Shown here one piece after another: positions 1-5,554 of a stretch of DNA of 5,625 nucleotides. The stretch spans positions 1 through 5,625 of the forward strand of contig CAYMLQ010000372.1 of assembly GCA_964390795.1 (NCBI GenBank), read 5' to 3'. A program made the position numbers and the translations under genes. The DNA is from CAYMLQ01 sp964390795 (GTDB lineage Bacteria; Verrucomicrobiota; Kiritimatiellia; RFP12; UBA1067). Under the pieces are notes generated by a model that was given only the letters and a program-made list of their open reading frames with translations, was not told the origin of the DNA and did no database searches. Position 1 is the stretch's first letter; each line of letters begins with the position of its first letter.

Positions 1-2
1 CC

Positions 3-89
3 AATCATGGGAACTGGTTTGTTGCCGGCGAATCCTATGGGATGCTAGTGATTTTATTCTACAAAGATGACCTTGTATCGCTTCGCTAA
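3..89 (+). CDS. Possible 3' end of an upstream gene (partial, unidentified)
   Basis: An open frame enters from the left edge and ends with TAA at 87-89, giving 28 residues that finish in ILFYKDDLVSLR. I do not recognise the protein. The frame runs through the left inverted-repeat arm, which it reads as GESYGMLV. The right arm read on the minus strand gives the same eight residues in frame. This could mean a real, repeated coding tail, or simply that the repeat is open in this frame. A methyltransferase would be a natural upstream partner for the downstream restriction gene, but nothing in these 28 residues shows one. The short length makes coding status uncertain. Confidence 0.25.
   Translation, partial: NHGNWFVAGESYGMLVILFYKDDLVSLR
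30..50 (+). repeat. Left arm of a 21-bp perfect inverted repeat
   Basis: Bases 30-50 are the exact reverse complement of 5575-5595, 21 of 21. The core is CCTATGGGATGCTAG. The arm contains a small self-complementary piece, ATCC-TATG-GGAT. Inward of the arm, weak similarity continues (both sides share a TTxT-rich stretch). Outward, bases 18-28 match the reverse complement of 5600-5610 at 8 of 11 positions if a 3-base gap is allowed. The two arms enclose all four complete genes. They may be the ends of a mobile cassette, or parts of two inverted copies of a longer repeat that extends beyond the window. Confidence 0.9.
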
Positions 90-147
90 AGCGCATATGG
101 GTCAGTCGTTGTTTGACGCATTTGGGGGATAGAGCAGGATGATCACC

Positions 148-174
148 ATGAAAACGAACGGAAAAGAGAGCTGA
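148..174 (+). CDS. Possible 8-residue leader peptide ahead of the restriction gene
   Basis: ATG at 148 is preceded by AGGA (136-139) with an 8-base gap and encodes MKTNGKES, ending with TGA at 172-174. That stop lies only two bases before the ATG of the restriction gene at 177. The arrangement would allow ribosomes finishing the leader to restart on the large gene, whose own ribosome-binding site is weak. It could equally be a chance short ORF in the 5' untranslated region; nothing in the residues suggests attenuation control. Confidence 0.2.
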   Translation: MKTNGKES

Positions 175-176
175 AG

Positions 177-3100
177 ATGTCTAATCCGTTTTTCGAACAC
201 CCGATCCTGAACTCGCCCTACGCCTGTCCTCTGCGTCATTGGGAGCTTGATGGCGACGGTCAGCCGACCCAGCAAATCATCGATGAGCGCCGCAAGGCCG
301 AGTTCATCTCGCCGATCCCGAAACCCAAGAAGCGTAAGTCGGCTTCCGACCAGACGCAGTTTGTTTTCGATGAGGGCAAAGGCCTTTCGACCGAGAAACA
401 GCAGTACGATCCGACGCCCATCATCAACGAGCTTCGCCACTATGTGAACCAGTGGCGTTCCCTCCCTAATCCGAATCAATGGCAGGTCACCCCGGAAACC
501 GCCCGACTCCTGCAGCATTGGCGGTACCATAGTTTTTCCAGTATACGCCCTTTCTTTTGCCAGGTTGAAGCCGTCGAAACCCTGATCTGGCTGACCGAAG
601 TCGCCCCCCAGTCTGGCAAAAACGGCAAGAGCTTTCTGGAGCACCTCTCCAACGCCAACCACGACGCGAACCCCGAACTCATGCGCCTGGCCCTGAAACT
701 CGCCACCGGCTCGGGCAAAACCACGGTCATGGCGATGATTATCGCGTGGCAGACCATCAACGCTGTCCGCCGTCCCAGCAGCAAGCACTTTACCCGCGGC
801 TTTCTTGTTGTTTCTCCCGGCTTGACCATCAAGGACCGCCTGCGCGTTCTCCGGCCCAACGATCCCGATGCCTACTACGCCGACCGCGAACTGATCCCCA
901 GCGACATGCTGGAGGACGTCAACCGCGCCAAAATCGTCATCACCAATTACCACGCCTTCAAAATGCGCGAGCGCATCGACCTTTCGGCCGGCGGCCGGGC
1001 GCTCCTCAAAGGCCGGCGCGGCGCGGATCTGAACACACTCGAAACCGAAGGCCAGATGCTCCAGCGGGTCATGCCCGACCTCATGGGCCTGAAGAACGTT
1101 CTCGTGATCAATGACGAGGCTCATCACTGTTACCGCGAAAAACCGGAAGAGCCCGATGATGAGTCGCTCAAGGGCGACGAGCGCAAAGAGGCCGAGAAGA
1201 ACAATGAGGCAGCCCGCCTCTGGATCTCCGGCCTCGAAGTCGTACACCGCAAACTCGGCGTTGCCCGCGTGATCGACCTCTCCGCCACGCCTTTCTTCCT
1301 GAGCGGTTCCGGCTATGCCGAAGGCACTCTCTTCCCGTGGACCATGAGCGATTTCTCGCTCATGGACGCCATCGAATGCGGCATCGTCAAGCTGCCGCGT
1401 GTCCCCGTGGCTGAGAACATCCCCGGCGCTGAGCTTCCCGTCTTTCGCAACCTCTGGGAAAACATCCGCAAGGACATGCCCAAAGCCGGTCGCGGCAAGG
1501 GCGGTGTGCTGGACCCTCTCAAATTGCCGACCCGCCTTCAGACCGCGCTCCAAGCGCTCTACGGCCATTACGAAAAGACCTATCGGCTCTGGCAGGAGCA
1601 GAACATCCGTGTTCCGCCCTGTTTCATCATCGTCTGCCAGAACACCGCGATATCCAAGCTCGTTTACGACTACATATCGGGCTTCCAGCGCCCGAAGGAG
1701 GACGGCACCTCCACGCTCGAAAACGGACGCCTTGCTCTTTTCCGCAATTTCGATGAGACCACCGGTAACCCGCTCGCACGCCCCAACACACTGCTGATCG
1801 ACAGCGAGCAGCTCGAAGCGGGCGACGCGCTGGACGACAACTTCCGCTCCATGGCCGCCGACGAGATCGAGCGCTTCCGCCGCGAGATGGTGGAGCGCAC
1901 GGGCGACGCCCGCGCCGGAGAGAACATCACCGATCAAGAGCTGCTCCGCGAGGTCATGAACACCGTTGGCAAGCCCGCCACCCTCGGCGGCTCCATCCGT
2001 TGCGTGGTCTCGGTGTCCATGCTCACTGAAGGTTGGGACGCGAACACCGTCACACATGTGCTCGGCATCCGCGCGTTCGGCACGCAGTTGCTTTGCGAAC
2101 AGGTCATCGGCCGTGCCTTGCGCCGCCAGTCCTACGACCTCAACGATGAAGGCCTCTTCAACGTGGAGTATGCCGACGTGTTCGGCATACCCTTCGATTT
2201 CACGGCCAAACCGGTCATCGCGCCGCCGCAGCCGCCGCGCGAAACCGTCCAGATCAAGGCCATGCGCCCCGAACGCGATCCCTTGGAAATCCGTTTCCCG
2301 TGCGTCGAGGGCTACCGCGTCGAACTTCCGGAAGAACGCCTCACCGCCACCTTCAACGACGATTCGGTTCTTGTCCTCAGCCCCGATCTGGTCGGACCCT
2401 CAATCACCCACAATTCGGGCATCATCGGCGAAGGTGTCGACCTGAGCCTCCAGCATCTCGGCGACATGCGTCCCTCCACGTTGCTCTTTCACCTGACACA
2501 CCGCCTGCTCTACACCAAGTGGCGCGATCCCGGCGAGGAACCCAAACTCTACCTCTTCGGCCAGCTCAAACGCATCGCCAAGCAGTGGCTCGATACCTGC
2601 CTGGTCTGCAAAGGCCAAACCTACCCTGCGTTACTGATGTATCAGGAGCTGGCCGACATGGCCTGCAACCGCATCACCGCCGGGATCACCGCCGCCCATG
2701 GCGCTGCCTGTCCCATCAAAGCCTTGCTCGATCCATACAATCCCACCGGCTCAACCGCCCACGTGCGCTTCAATACCTCCAAATCCCTGCGCTGGGAAAC
2801 CTGCGCGGACCGCAGTCATATCAATTGGATCGTGCTCGACAGCGACTGGGAAGGCGAGTTCTGTCGCGTCGCCGAAGAGCACCCGAGCGTCCGCTCCTAC
2901 GTCAAGAACCACAACCTCGGTCTCTTCGTCCCTTACCGCTACGGTTCGGAGACGCGCACCTACATCCCGGATTTCCTTGTGCGGGTCGATGACGGCCACG
3001 GCGCTGACGATCTCCTGAACCTGATCGTCGAGATCAAAGGCTACCGCCGCGAGGACGCGAAAGAGAAGAAGTCCACCATGGACAACTATTGGATTCCTGG

Positions 3101-3233
3101 CGTGAACCAGCTTAAGACCTATGGCCGCTGGGCCTTCGCCGAGTTCACCGATGTCTACGAAATCGAGTCCGATTTCGCCGCCAAAGTCGACGCCCGCTTC
3201 GACGAAATGATCGGGAGGGTCACCCGATCATGA
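177..3233 (+). CDS. Restriction endonuclease-like protein: DEAH SF2 helicase with C-terminal PD-(D/E)XK nuclease (BPTD_3080 / type III Res-like)
   Basis: The 1018-residue product is predicted to be an ATP-dependent DNA translocase that cuts DNA, acting in the cytoplasm as the restriction subunit of a type III-like system. The start, MSNPFFEHPILNSPY, resembles the N-terminus I remember for the BPTD_3080 family. Helicase motifs appear in order: a Gln at 129 in PFFCQVEAVETL, Walker A ATGSGKT (176-182), DEAH (313-316), SAT (369-371), the motif V region SMLTEGWDANTVTHV (614-628), and motif VI QVIGRALRR (642-650). Near the C-terminus, YIPDFLV (Asp932) followed by VEIKG (Glu952, Lys954) forms a complete PD-(D/E)XK nuclease site. 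All catalytic motifs are present and the length fits a full protein, so it should be active. ATG 177 is the first in-frame start. Only a weak GAGAG (166-170) precedes it, so coupling to the 148-174 leader is possible. The last 26 bases form a hairpin. No methyltransferase partner is visible in the window. Confidence 0.93.
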   Translation: MSNPFFEHPILNSPYACPLRHWELDGDGQPTQQIIDERRKAEFISPIPKPKKRKSASDQTQFVFDEGKGLSTEKQQYDPTPIINELRHYVNQWRSLPNPNQWQVTPETARLLQHWRYHSFSSIRPFFCQVEAVETLIWLTEVAPQSGKNGKSFLEHLSNANHDANPELMRLALKLATGSGKTTVMAMIIAWQTINAVRRPSSKHFTRGFLVVSPGLTIKDRLRVLRPNDPDAYYADRELIPSDMLEDVNRAKIVITNYHAFKMRERIDLSAGGRALLKGRRGADLNTLETEGQMLQRVMPDLMGLKNVLVINDEAHHCYREKPEEPDDESLKGDERKEAEKNNEAARLWISGLEVVHRKLGVARVIDLSATPFFLSGSGYAEGTLFPWTMSDFSLMDAIECGIVKLPRVPVAENIPGAELPVFRNLWENIRKDMPKAGRGKGGVLDPLKLPTRLQTALQALYGHYEKTYRLWQEQNIRVPPCFIIVCQNTAISKLVYDYISGFQRPKEDGTSTLENGRLALFRNFDETTGNPLARPNTLLIDSEQLEAGDALDDNFRSMAADEIERFRREMVERTGDARAGENITDQELLREVMNTVGKPATLGGSIRCVVSVSMLTEGWDANTVTHVLGIRAFGTQLLCEQVIGRALRRQSYDLNDEGLFNVEYADVFGIPFDFTAKPVIAPPQPPRETVQIKAMRPERDPLEIRFPCVEGYRVELPEERLTATFNDDSVLVLSPDLVGPSITHNSGIIGEGVDLSLQHLGDMRPSTLLFHLTHRLLYTKWRDPGEEPKLYLFGQLKRIAKQWLDTCLVCKGQTYPALLMYQELADMACNRITAGITAAHGAACPIKALLDPYNPTGSTAHVRFNTSKSLRWETCADRSHINWIVLDSDWEGEFCRVAEEHPSVRSYVKNHNLGLFVPYRYGSETRTYIPDFLVRVDDGHGADDLLNLIVEIKGYRREDAKEKKSTMDNYWIPGVNQLKTYGRWAFAEFTDVYEIESDFAAKVDARFDEMIGRVTRS
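3208..3230 (+). other. 8-bp perfect hairpin overlapping the 3' end of the restriction gene
   Basis: TGATCGGG (3208-3215) pairs without mismatch with CCCGATCA (3223-3230), leaving a 7-base loop AGGGTCA. The hairpin encodes the last residues of the restriction protein and ends one base before its TGA stop (3231-3233). No T-run follows, so it is not a typical intrinsic terminator. It could act as an mRNA 3'-end stabiliser or processing barrier between genes 1 and 2; that role is inference. Confidence 0.6.
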
Positions 3234-3236
3234 ACC

Positions 3237-3264
3237 AGCGACAGGCATCGACAGGAACGACCGG
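3237..3264 (+). repeat. Upstream copy of a 28-bp direct repeat flanking gene 2 (CGACRGG iterons)
   Basis: Bases 3237-3264 match 4079-4106 at 25 of 28 positions. The unit is itself an iterated CGACAGG-like motif with spacing of about 10 bases: starts at 3239, 3249, 3258 (CGACCGG) and 3268. The downstream copy has the same 10-9-10 spacing. The copies lie 842 bp apart and bracket the four-helix-bundle gene. The spacing is close to one DNA helical turn, which would suit protein binding on one face, but this is inference. Confidence 0.75.
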
Positions 3265-3303
3265 CCTCGACAGGCCGGTTGTCGGCGCATCTCGTTCCAG
3301 TCG
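3249..3303 (+). other. Nested stem-loop structure in the gene 1-gene 2 gap
   Basis: An outer arm at 3249-3260 (CGACAGGAACGA) pairs with 3292-3303 (TCGTTCCAGTCG) at 11 of 12 positions, with a single A-A mismatch. Inside it, 3261-3267 (CCGGCCT) pairs perfectly with 3272-3278 (AGGCCGG) around a CGAC loop, leaving 13 unpaired bases (3279-3291). The inner stem can alternatively lengthen to 11 bp (3257-3267 with 3272-3282, one G-T pair), competing with the outer stem. Only TTGT follows the inner hairpin, so a normal terminator is unlikely. A structured 5' leader controlling gene 2 or an mRNA processing site is plausible; no known RNA family is recognised. Confidence 0.55.
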
Positions 3304-3307
3304 CCCC

Positions 3308-3337
3308 GTCGACACCGGTCGAGACCCGTCGAAACAA
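3308..3337 (+). repeat. Three tandem 10-bp repeats, consensus GTCGANACCN
   Basis: GTCGA recurs at 3308, 3318 and 3328 with an exact 10-base period. Each copy continues with a related ACC/ACA pentamer half. The array ends two bases before the ribosome-binding site of the four-helix-bundle gene. With the CGACRGG iterons just upstream, it makes almost the whole intergenic gap repetitive. It may be an operator-like site or just part of a dispersed intergenic repeat. Confidence 0.6.
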
Positions 3338-3338
3338 C

Positions 3339-3344
3339 AGGAGG
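3339..3344 (+). promoter_or_regulatory. Shine-Dalgarno AGGAGG for the four-helix-bundle gene
   Basis: A full consensus AGGAGG lies 4 bases before ATG 3349. It is the strongest ribosome-binding site in the window and fixes the start of gene 2, in contrast to the weak sites of genes 1 and 3. Confidence 0.8.
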
Positions 3345-3348
3345 CAGC

Positions 3349-4131
3349 ATGAAATTCGATCCGTCGGGCGGCTACCGGCGTTTGGATTCCTGGGTGATGG
3401 CCAGTATTGTCCAGTTTGCGAATTTCCGATTCTGCGAGAAATTCGTCACACGCGTGATCGACCCCACCGGGCGCCAGTACGACCAGATGACTCAGGCCGC
3501 GCGCTCCGGCAAGGTGAACATCGTCGAGGGCTCGGCCCGCGCCAGCACATCCAAAGAGACCGAGATGAAGCTGACCGATGTCGCCCGCGCCAGCCTCGCG
3601 GAACTGCACAGCGATTACGAGGACTGGCTTCTGAGGAAAGAGCTTGTGCCGTGGCGCAAGGACTCGCCGGAAGCCCAGGAAGTCTATGCGATGCGACTGG
3701 ACAAGCCGGAGTATGGGGACGATGTCGTGCATGACTCGTGCGTCCACCTGCTCGCGCAAAAGAAGAAATTCGCGCGGTGGTTGCAGTCCGACGATCACGA
3801 GGTGTTCGCCAACGCCATGCTCATTCTCCTGAGCCGAACCATCAACATGCTCATCCGCCAGAAGGAGGCGCAAGGCGAGACCTTCGCTCAGGAGGGCGGC
3901 TTCCGTGAGAAGCTGACCGCCGTCCGTAACGAGGCACGGGCGCTGGCCGAAGGCGCACCGGTCTGTCCCGAGTGCGGCAAGCCCATGAAACGCCGCACGG
4001 CCAAAGCCGGCTCGAACGCGGGCCACGATTTCTGGGGCTGCACTGGTTATCCGGAGTGCAAGGGCGTGCGACCTATCGAGCGACAGGAATCGACGGGAAC
4101 GACGGGTAACGAGAGCGCCGCTAGCCACTAG
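3349..4131 (+). CDS. Four-helix-bundle (S23-like) protein with C-terminal topoisomerase-type zinc ribbon
   Basis: The 260-residue protein begins MKFDPSGGYRRLDSW and carries the S23/four-helix-bundle signature DQMTQAARSGKVNIVEG (45-61), followed by STSKETEMKLTDVARASLAE (66-85). This resembles proteins named for a four-helix-bundle suffix domain. A longer helical middle (about 88-200) leads to a zinc ribbon with Cys206, Cys209, Cys231 and Cys237 in the pattern CPEC-x21-C-x5-C and a GCTGYPECKG end, as in the DNA-binding ribbons of topoisomerase I. The fold suggests nucleic-acid binding; no catalytic site is visible and the precise role is unknown. Relatives include proteins encoded in 23S rRNA intervening sequences and the Avd accessory protein of diversity-generating retroelements. 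The start is fixed by a strong AGGAGG. Residues from about 243 to the end (ERQESTGTTGNESAASH) are encoded by the downstream copy of the flanking repeat and look like low-complexity read-through. Confidence 0.88.
   Translation: MKFDPSGGYRRLDSWVMASIVQFANFRFCEKFVTRVIDPTGRQYDQMTQAARSGKVNIVEGSARASTSKETEMKLTDVARASLAELHSDYEDWLLRKELVPWRKDSPEAQEVYAMRLDKPEYGDDVVHDSCVHLLAQKKKFARWLQSDDHEVFANAMLILLSRTINMLIRQKEAQGETFAQEGGFREKLTAVRNEARALAEGAPVCPECGKPMKRRTAKAGSNAGHDFWGCTGYPECKGVRPIERQESTGTTGNESAASH
4079..4106 (+). repeat. Downstream copy of the 28-bp direct repeat, inside the 3' end of gene 2
   Basis: This copy differs from 3237-3264 at three bases. CGAC-type units start at 4081, 4091 and 4100, matching the 10-9 spacing of the upstream copy. 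It is translated as part of the tail of the four-helix-bundle protein. The subsegment 4091-4102 could pair with 3292-3303 (11 of 12), just as the upstream copy does, so a long-range alternative RNA pairing spanning gene 2 is possible on paper. Confidence 0.75.
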
Positions 4132-4135
4132 CCAC
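4122..4135 (+). repeat. Two tandem copies of TAGCCAC at the gene 2 stop
   Basis: TAGCCAC occurs at 4122-4128 and again at 4129-4135. The second copy supplies the TAG stop codon of gene 2 (4129-4131). CACTAGC (4126-4132) is also the first seven bases of the right inverted-repeat arm, although such a short match may be chance. The repeat fills the gap before gene 3, where no ribosome-binding site is seen. Confidence 0.5.
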
Positions 4136-4143
4136 TTCTCCCC

Positions 4144-4788
4144 ATGAACTTCCTTATCGCCGAAACCTTTACCGACAGTCTCGCCCGCCTCACGGGTGAC
4201 GAGCAGAAAGCCGTCAAGACCACGGCCTTTGACCTGCAACTCAATCCGGTCAATCCCGGCAACAGTTTCCATAAGTTGGACAAGGCGCGGGACAAGAACT
4301 TCTGGTCCGTGCGGGTCAGCGGCGACATACGCCTGATCGTCCACAAGACAGCAGGCAGCCTGCTCCTCTGTTATGTGGATCACCACGACAAGGCCTATGA
4401 GTGGGCGCAGCGCCGCAAGCTGGAGACCCACCCGAAGACCGGTGCGGCCCAGTTGGTTGAGATCCGCGAGACCGTTCAGGAAGTCTTGTTACACTATAAG
4501 GTGCTCGATGATCATGTGGACACCACCACAGGCCACCTTTCGCTCTGCACCATGCACCTGGCCAAGGGACTGGAATTCCGCGCCGTGGTCGTTATGGCAT
4601 GTGATGACGAGGTGATCCCCCTGCAGGAGCGTATCGAGACCGTCGGCGATGACGCCGATCTTCAAGATGTGTACGACACGGAGCGCCACCTGCTCTACGT
4701 CGCCTGCACCCGCGCCCGTGACCACCTTCTGGTCACGGCGACCTCACCAGCGTCCGAATTTCTCGACGACCTCGTCACCCGCGTCTAA
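4144..4788 (+). CDS. RelE/ParE-like domain joined to the C-terminal end of a UvrD-type helicase (internally deleted)
   Basis: The 214-residue product has two parts. Residues 1 to about 95 look like a RelE/ParE-type domain, with KNFWSVRVSGDIRLIVHK (51-68) and a closing YVDHHDKAYEWAQRRK (77-92). Residues from about 118 on are the tail of a UvrD-family SF1 helicase: a motif V region TMHLAKGLEFRAVVVMA (136-152) and a motif VI LLYVACTRARDHLLV (183-197). In the full-length proteins I know with this layout, a complete ATPase core lies between the two parts and the total is roughly 600-750 residues. Here Walker A, Walker B/DExx and motifs III-IV are absent, with the join near residues 113-118 (about 4480-4497). 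The frame is intact, so a short protein can be made, but it cannot act as a helicase motor. It starts 12 bases after gene 2 with no clear Shine-Dalgarno, so coupled translation is likely. It may be a decaying remnant, a retained toxin-like domain, or a natural short form. Confidence 0.85.
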   Translation: MNFLIAETFTDSLARLTGDEQKAVKTTAFDLQLNPVNPGNSFHKLDKARDKNFWSVRVSGDIRLIVHKTAGSLLLCYVDHHDKAYEWAQRRKLETHPKTGAAQLVEIRETVQEVLLHYKVLDDHVDTTTGHLSLCTMHLAKGLEFRAVVVMACDDEVIPLQERIETVGDDADLQDVYDTERHLLYVACTRARDHLLVTATSPASEFLDDLVTRV

Positions 4789-4803
4789 AATCATCCCAGA
4801 CTG

Positions 4804-4808
4804 AAAGG
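4804..4808 (+). promoter_or_regulatory. Ribosome-binding site AAAGG for gene 4
   Basis: AAAGG lies 6 bases ahead of ATG 4815, inside the 26-base gap after gene 3. It supports this start. The short gap, with no room for an obvious promoter or terminator, suggests co-transcription with gene 3. Confidence 0.5.
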
Positions 4809-4814
4809 TTCCAC

Positions 4815-5495
4815 ATGACCGACATACATGAATCATTACTCACCGAATGGGCAAACCGGCCTCATCATCAAAACCAACCGTTCTTTCCTGACGGCATAAT
4901 CGACCCTGAGCGCTGGGCAAAGACGCCCCGCAAAATCTTATTCATCAATAAAGAGGCGCACGATAGCGATGACCCGAATTCCGAAGGCTTCGACCTGCGT
5001 AAAATAATTCGTGATGTATGGAACGGGAATCCAACTAACGGCGCGTACCGGGTAGTCGCGACATGGGCCCATGCGATCCGTCAAGCTTCGGCTAAACCTG
5101 CTGACCCGTTTCCCCGTTGGGATCAGATCAGGCAGGAAGATCAGAGTGAAGCGCTGCTCTCGTCCGCCGTGATCAACATCAAGAAGAGCGGAGGGAGGAC
5201 AACGTCTGAATATCAGGACCTGAAGTTGTACGCAGAGAATGACGGCGACCTCATCAAACGCCAAGTTGATCTGATTGATCCTGAGATCGTCATCTGCGGA
5301 AACGTCTGGTATGGCTTGATCAACAGTCTTTGGTCTGACTGCCGAAAAGTTTATGACGATGTCTTTGAGGCCGACAAGCGCACCTTCATCGCCTTCTGGC
5401 ACCCCGCAAACCACGCCCCAGAGCAAATGAACTACTATGCCCTCGCCGCCCTCTTGCAGAACTCGAAAGCGTTGGCCCGTTATTCAATTTCATAG
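4815..5495 (+). CDS. Uncharacterised protein with uracil-DNA-glycosylase-like motif order
   Basis: I do not recognise this 226-residue protein by name. It has the strand-motif order of the uracil-DNA-glycosylase superfamily: KILFINKEAHD (40-50) in place of the N-terminal GE/GQ-x-P loop, SSAVINIKKSGG (116-127) resembling the conserved Asn segment, DLIDPEIVICGNVWYGL (152-168) resembling the P-x-[IV]-[IV]-x-x-G strand, and FIAFWHPANH (191-200) resembling the HPS/HPA loop. No signal peptide, membrane segment or cysteine cluster is seen. If the fold is right it would bind or cut modified bases in DNA, or act as a nucleotide-binding relative; activity is not shown, because the first motif lacks the usual G-E/Q-D/A-P. 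The gene is poorer in GC than its neighbours (47% over 4921-4980, against 65% over 1981-2040), hinting at a different origin. It follows gene 3 by 26 bases and is the last complete gene before the right repeat arm. Confidence 0.8.
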   Translation: MTDIHESLLTEWANRPHHQNQPFFPDGIIDPERWAKTPRKILFINKEAHDSDDPNSEGFDLRKIIRDVWNGNPTNGAYRVVATWAHAIRQASAKPADPFPRWDQIRQEDQSEALLSSAVINIKKSGGRTTSEYQDLKLYAENDGDLIKRQVDLIDPEIVICGNVWYGLINSLWSDCRKVYDDVFEADKRTFIAFWHPANHAPEQMNYYALAALLQNSKALARYSIS

Positions 5496-5527
5496 GAGCG
5501 CAGTTGCCGGTGGAAATCCGAGAGATT

Positions 5528-5554
5528 ATTCAACAGTGCTTATCATTCAACAGT
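5528..5554 (+). repeat. 10-bp direct repeat ATTCAACAGT
   Basis: ATTCAACAGT occurs at 5528-5537 and at 5545-5554, 17 bases apart from start to start. It lies just inside the right inverted-repeat arm. If the arm is the end of a mobile element, short subterminal repeats of this kind could be protein-binding sites; in AT-rich DNA they may also be chance. Confidence 0.45.

Noticed and set aside
79..93. Hairpin CGCTT/AAGCG as a terminator for the upstream frame
   Set aside because: The stem has only 5 bp, contains the stop codon of the putative upstream frame, and is not followed by a T-run.
113..143. Promoter for gene 1 with TTGACG (113-118) and GATGAT (138-143)
   Set aside because: The -35 match is good but the spacing is 19 bases and the -10 has only 4 of 6 matches; other spacings are worse. 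Not strong enough to annotate.
102..2057. Long minus-strand open frame of 651 codons opposite the restriction gene
   Set aside because: It is antisense to a gene with complete helicase motifs, has no recognisable domain, and is the usual by-product of GC-rich codon bias.
3261..3282. Inner GC-rich hairpin as an intrinsic terminator between genes 1 and 2
   Set aside because: Only TTGT follows the stem and the next bases are GC-rich, so the U-tract is missing.
3237..3337. CRISPR array in the gene 1-gene 2 gap
   Set aside because: Repeat units are about 10 bases with no spacers of 25-40 bases, so the architecture does not fit.
3220..4431. Minus-strand open frame of 403 codons opposite genes 2 and 3
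   Set aside because: It spans two well-supported + genes and their intergenic gap, and its residues show no family pattern; it is a shadow frame.
4144..4788. Simple RelE-type toxin-antitoxin pair
   Set aside because: The RelE-like domain is fused to a helicase tail and no small antitoxin gene lies next to it; the preceding gene is a 260-residue zinc-ribbon protein.
4938..5426. Minus-strand open frame of 162 codons opposite gene 4
   Set aside because: The + frame has fold-like conserved motifs and a ribosome-binding site; the antisense frame has neither.
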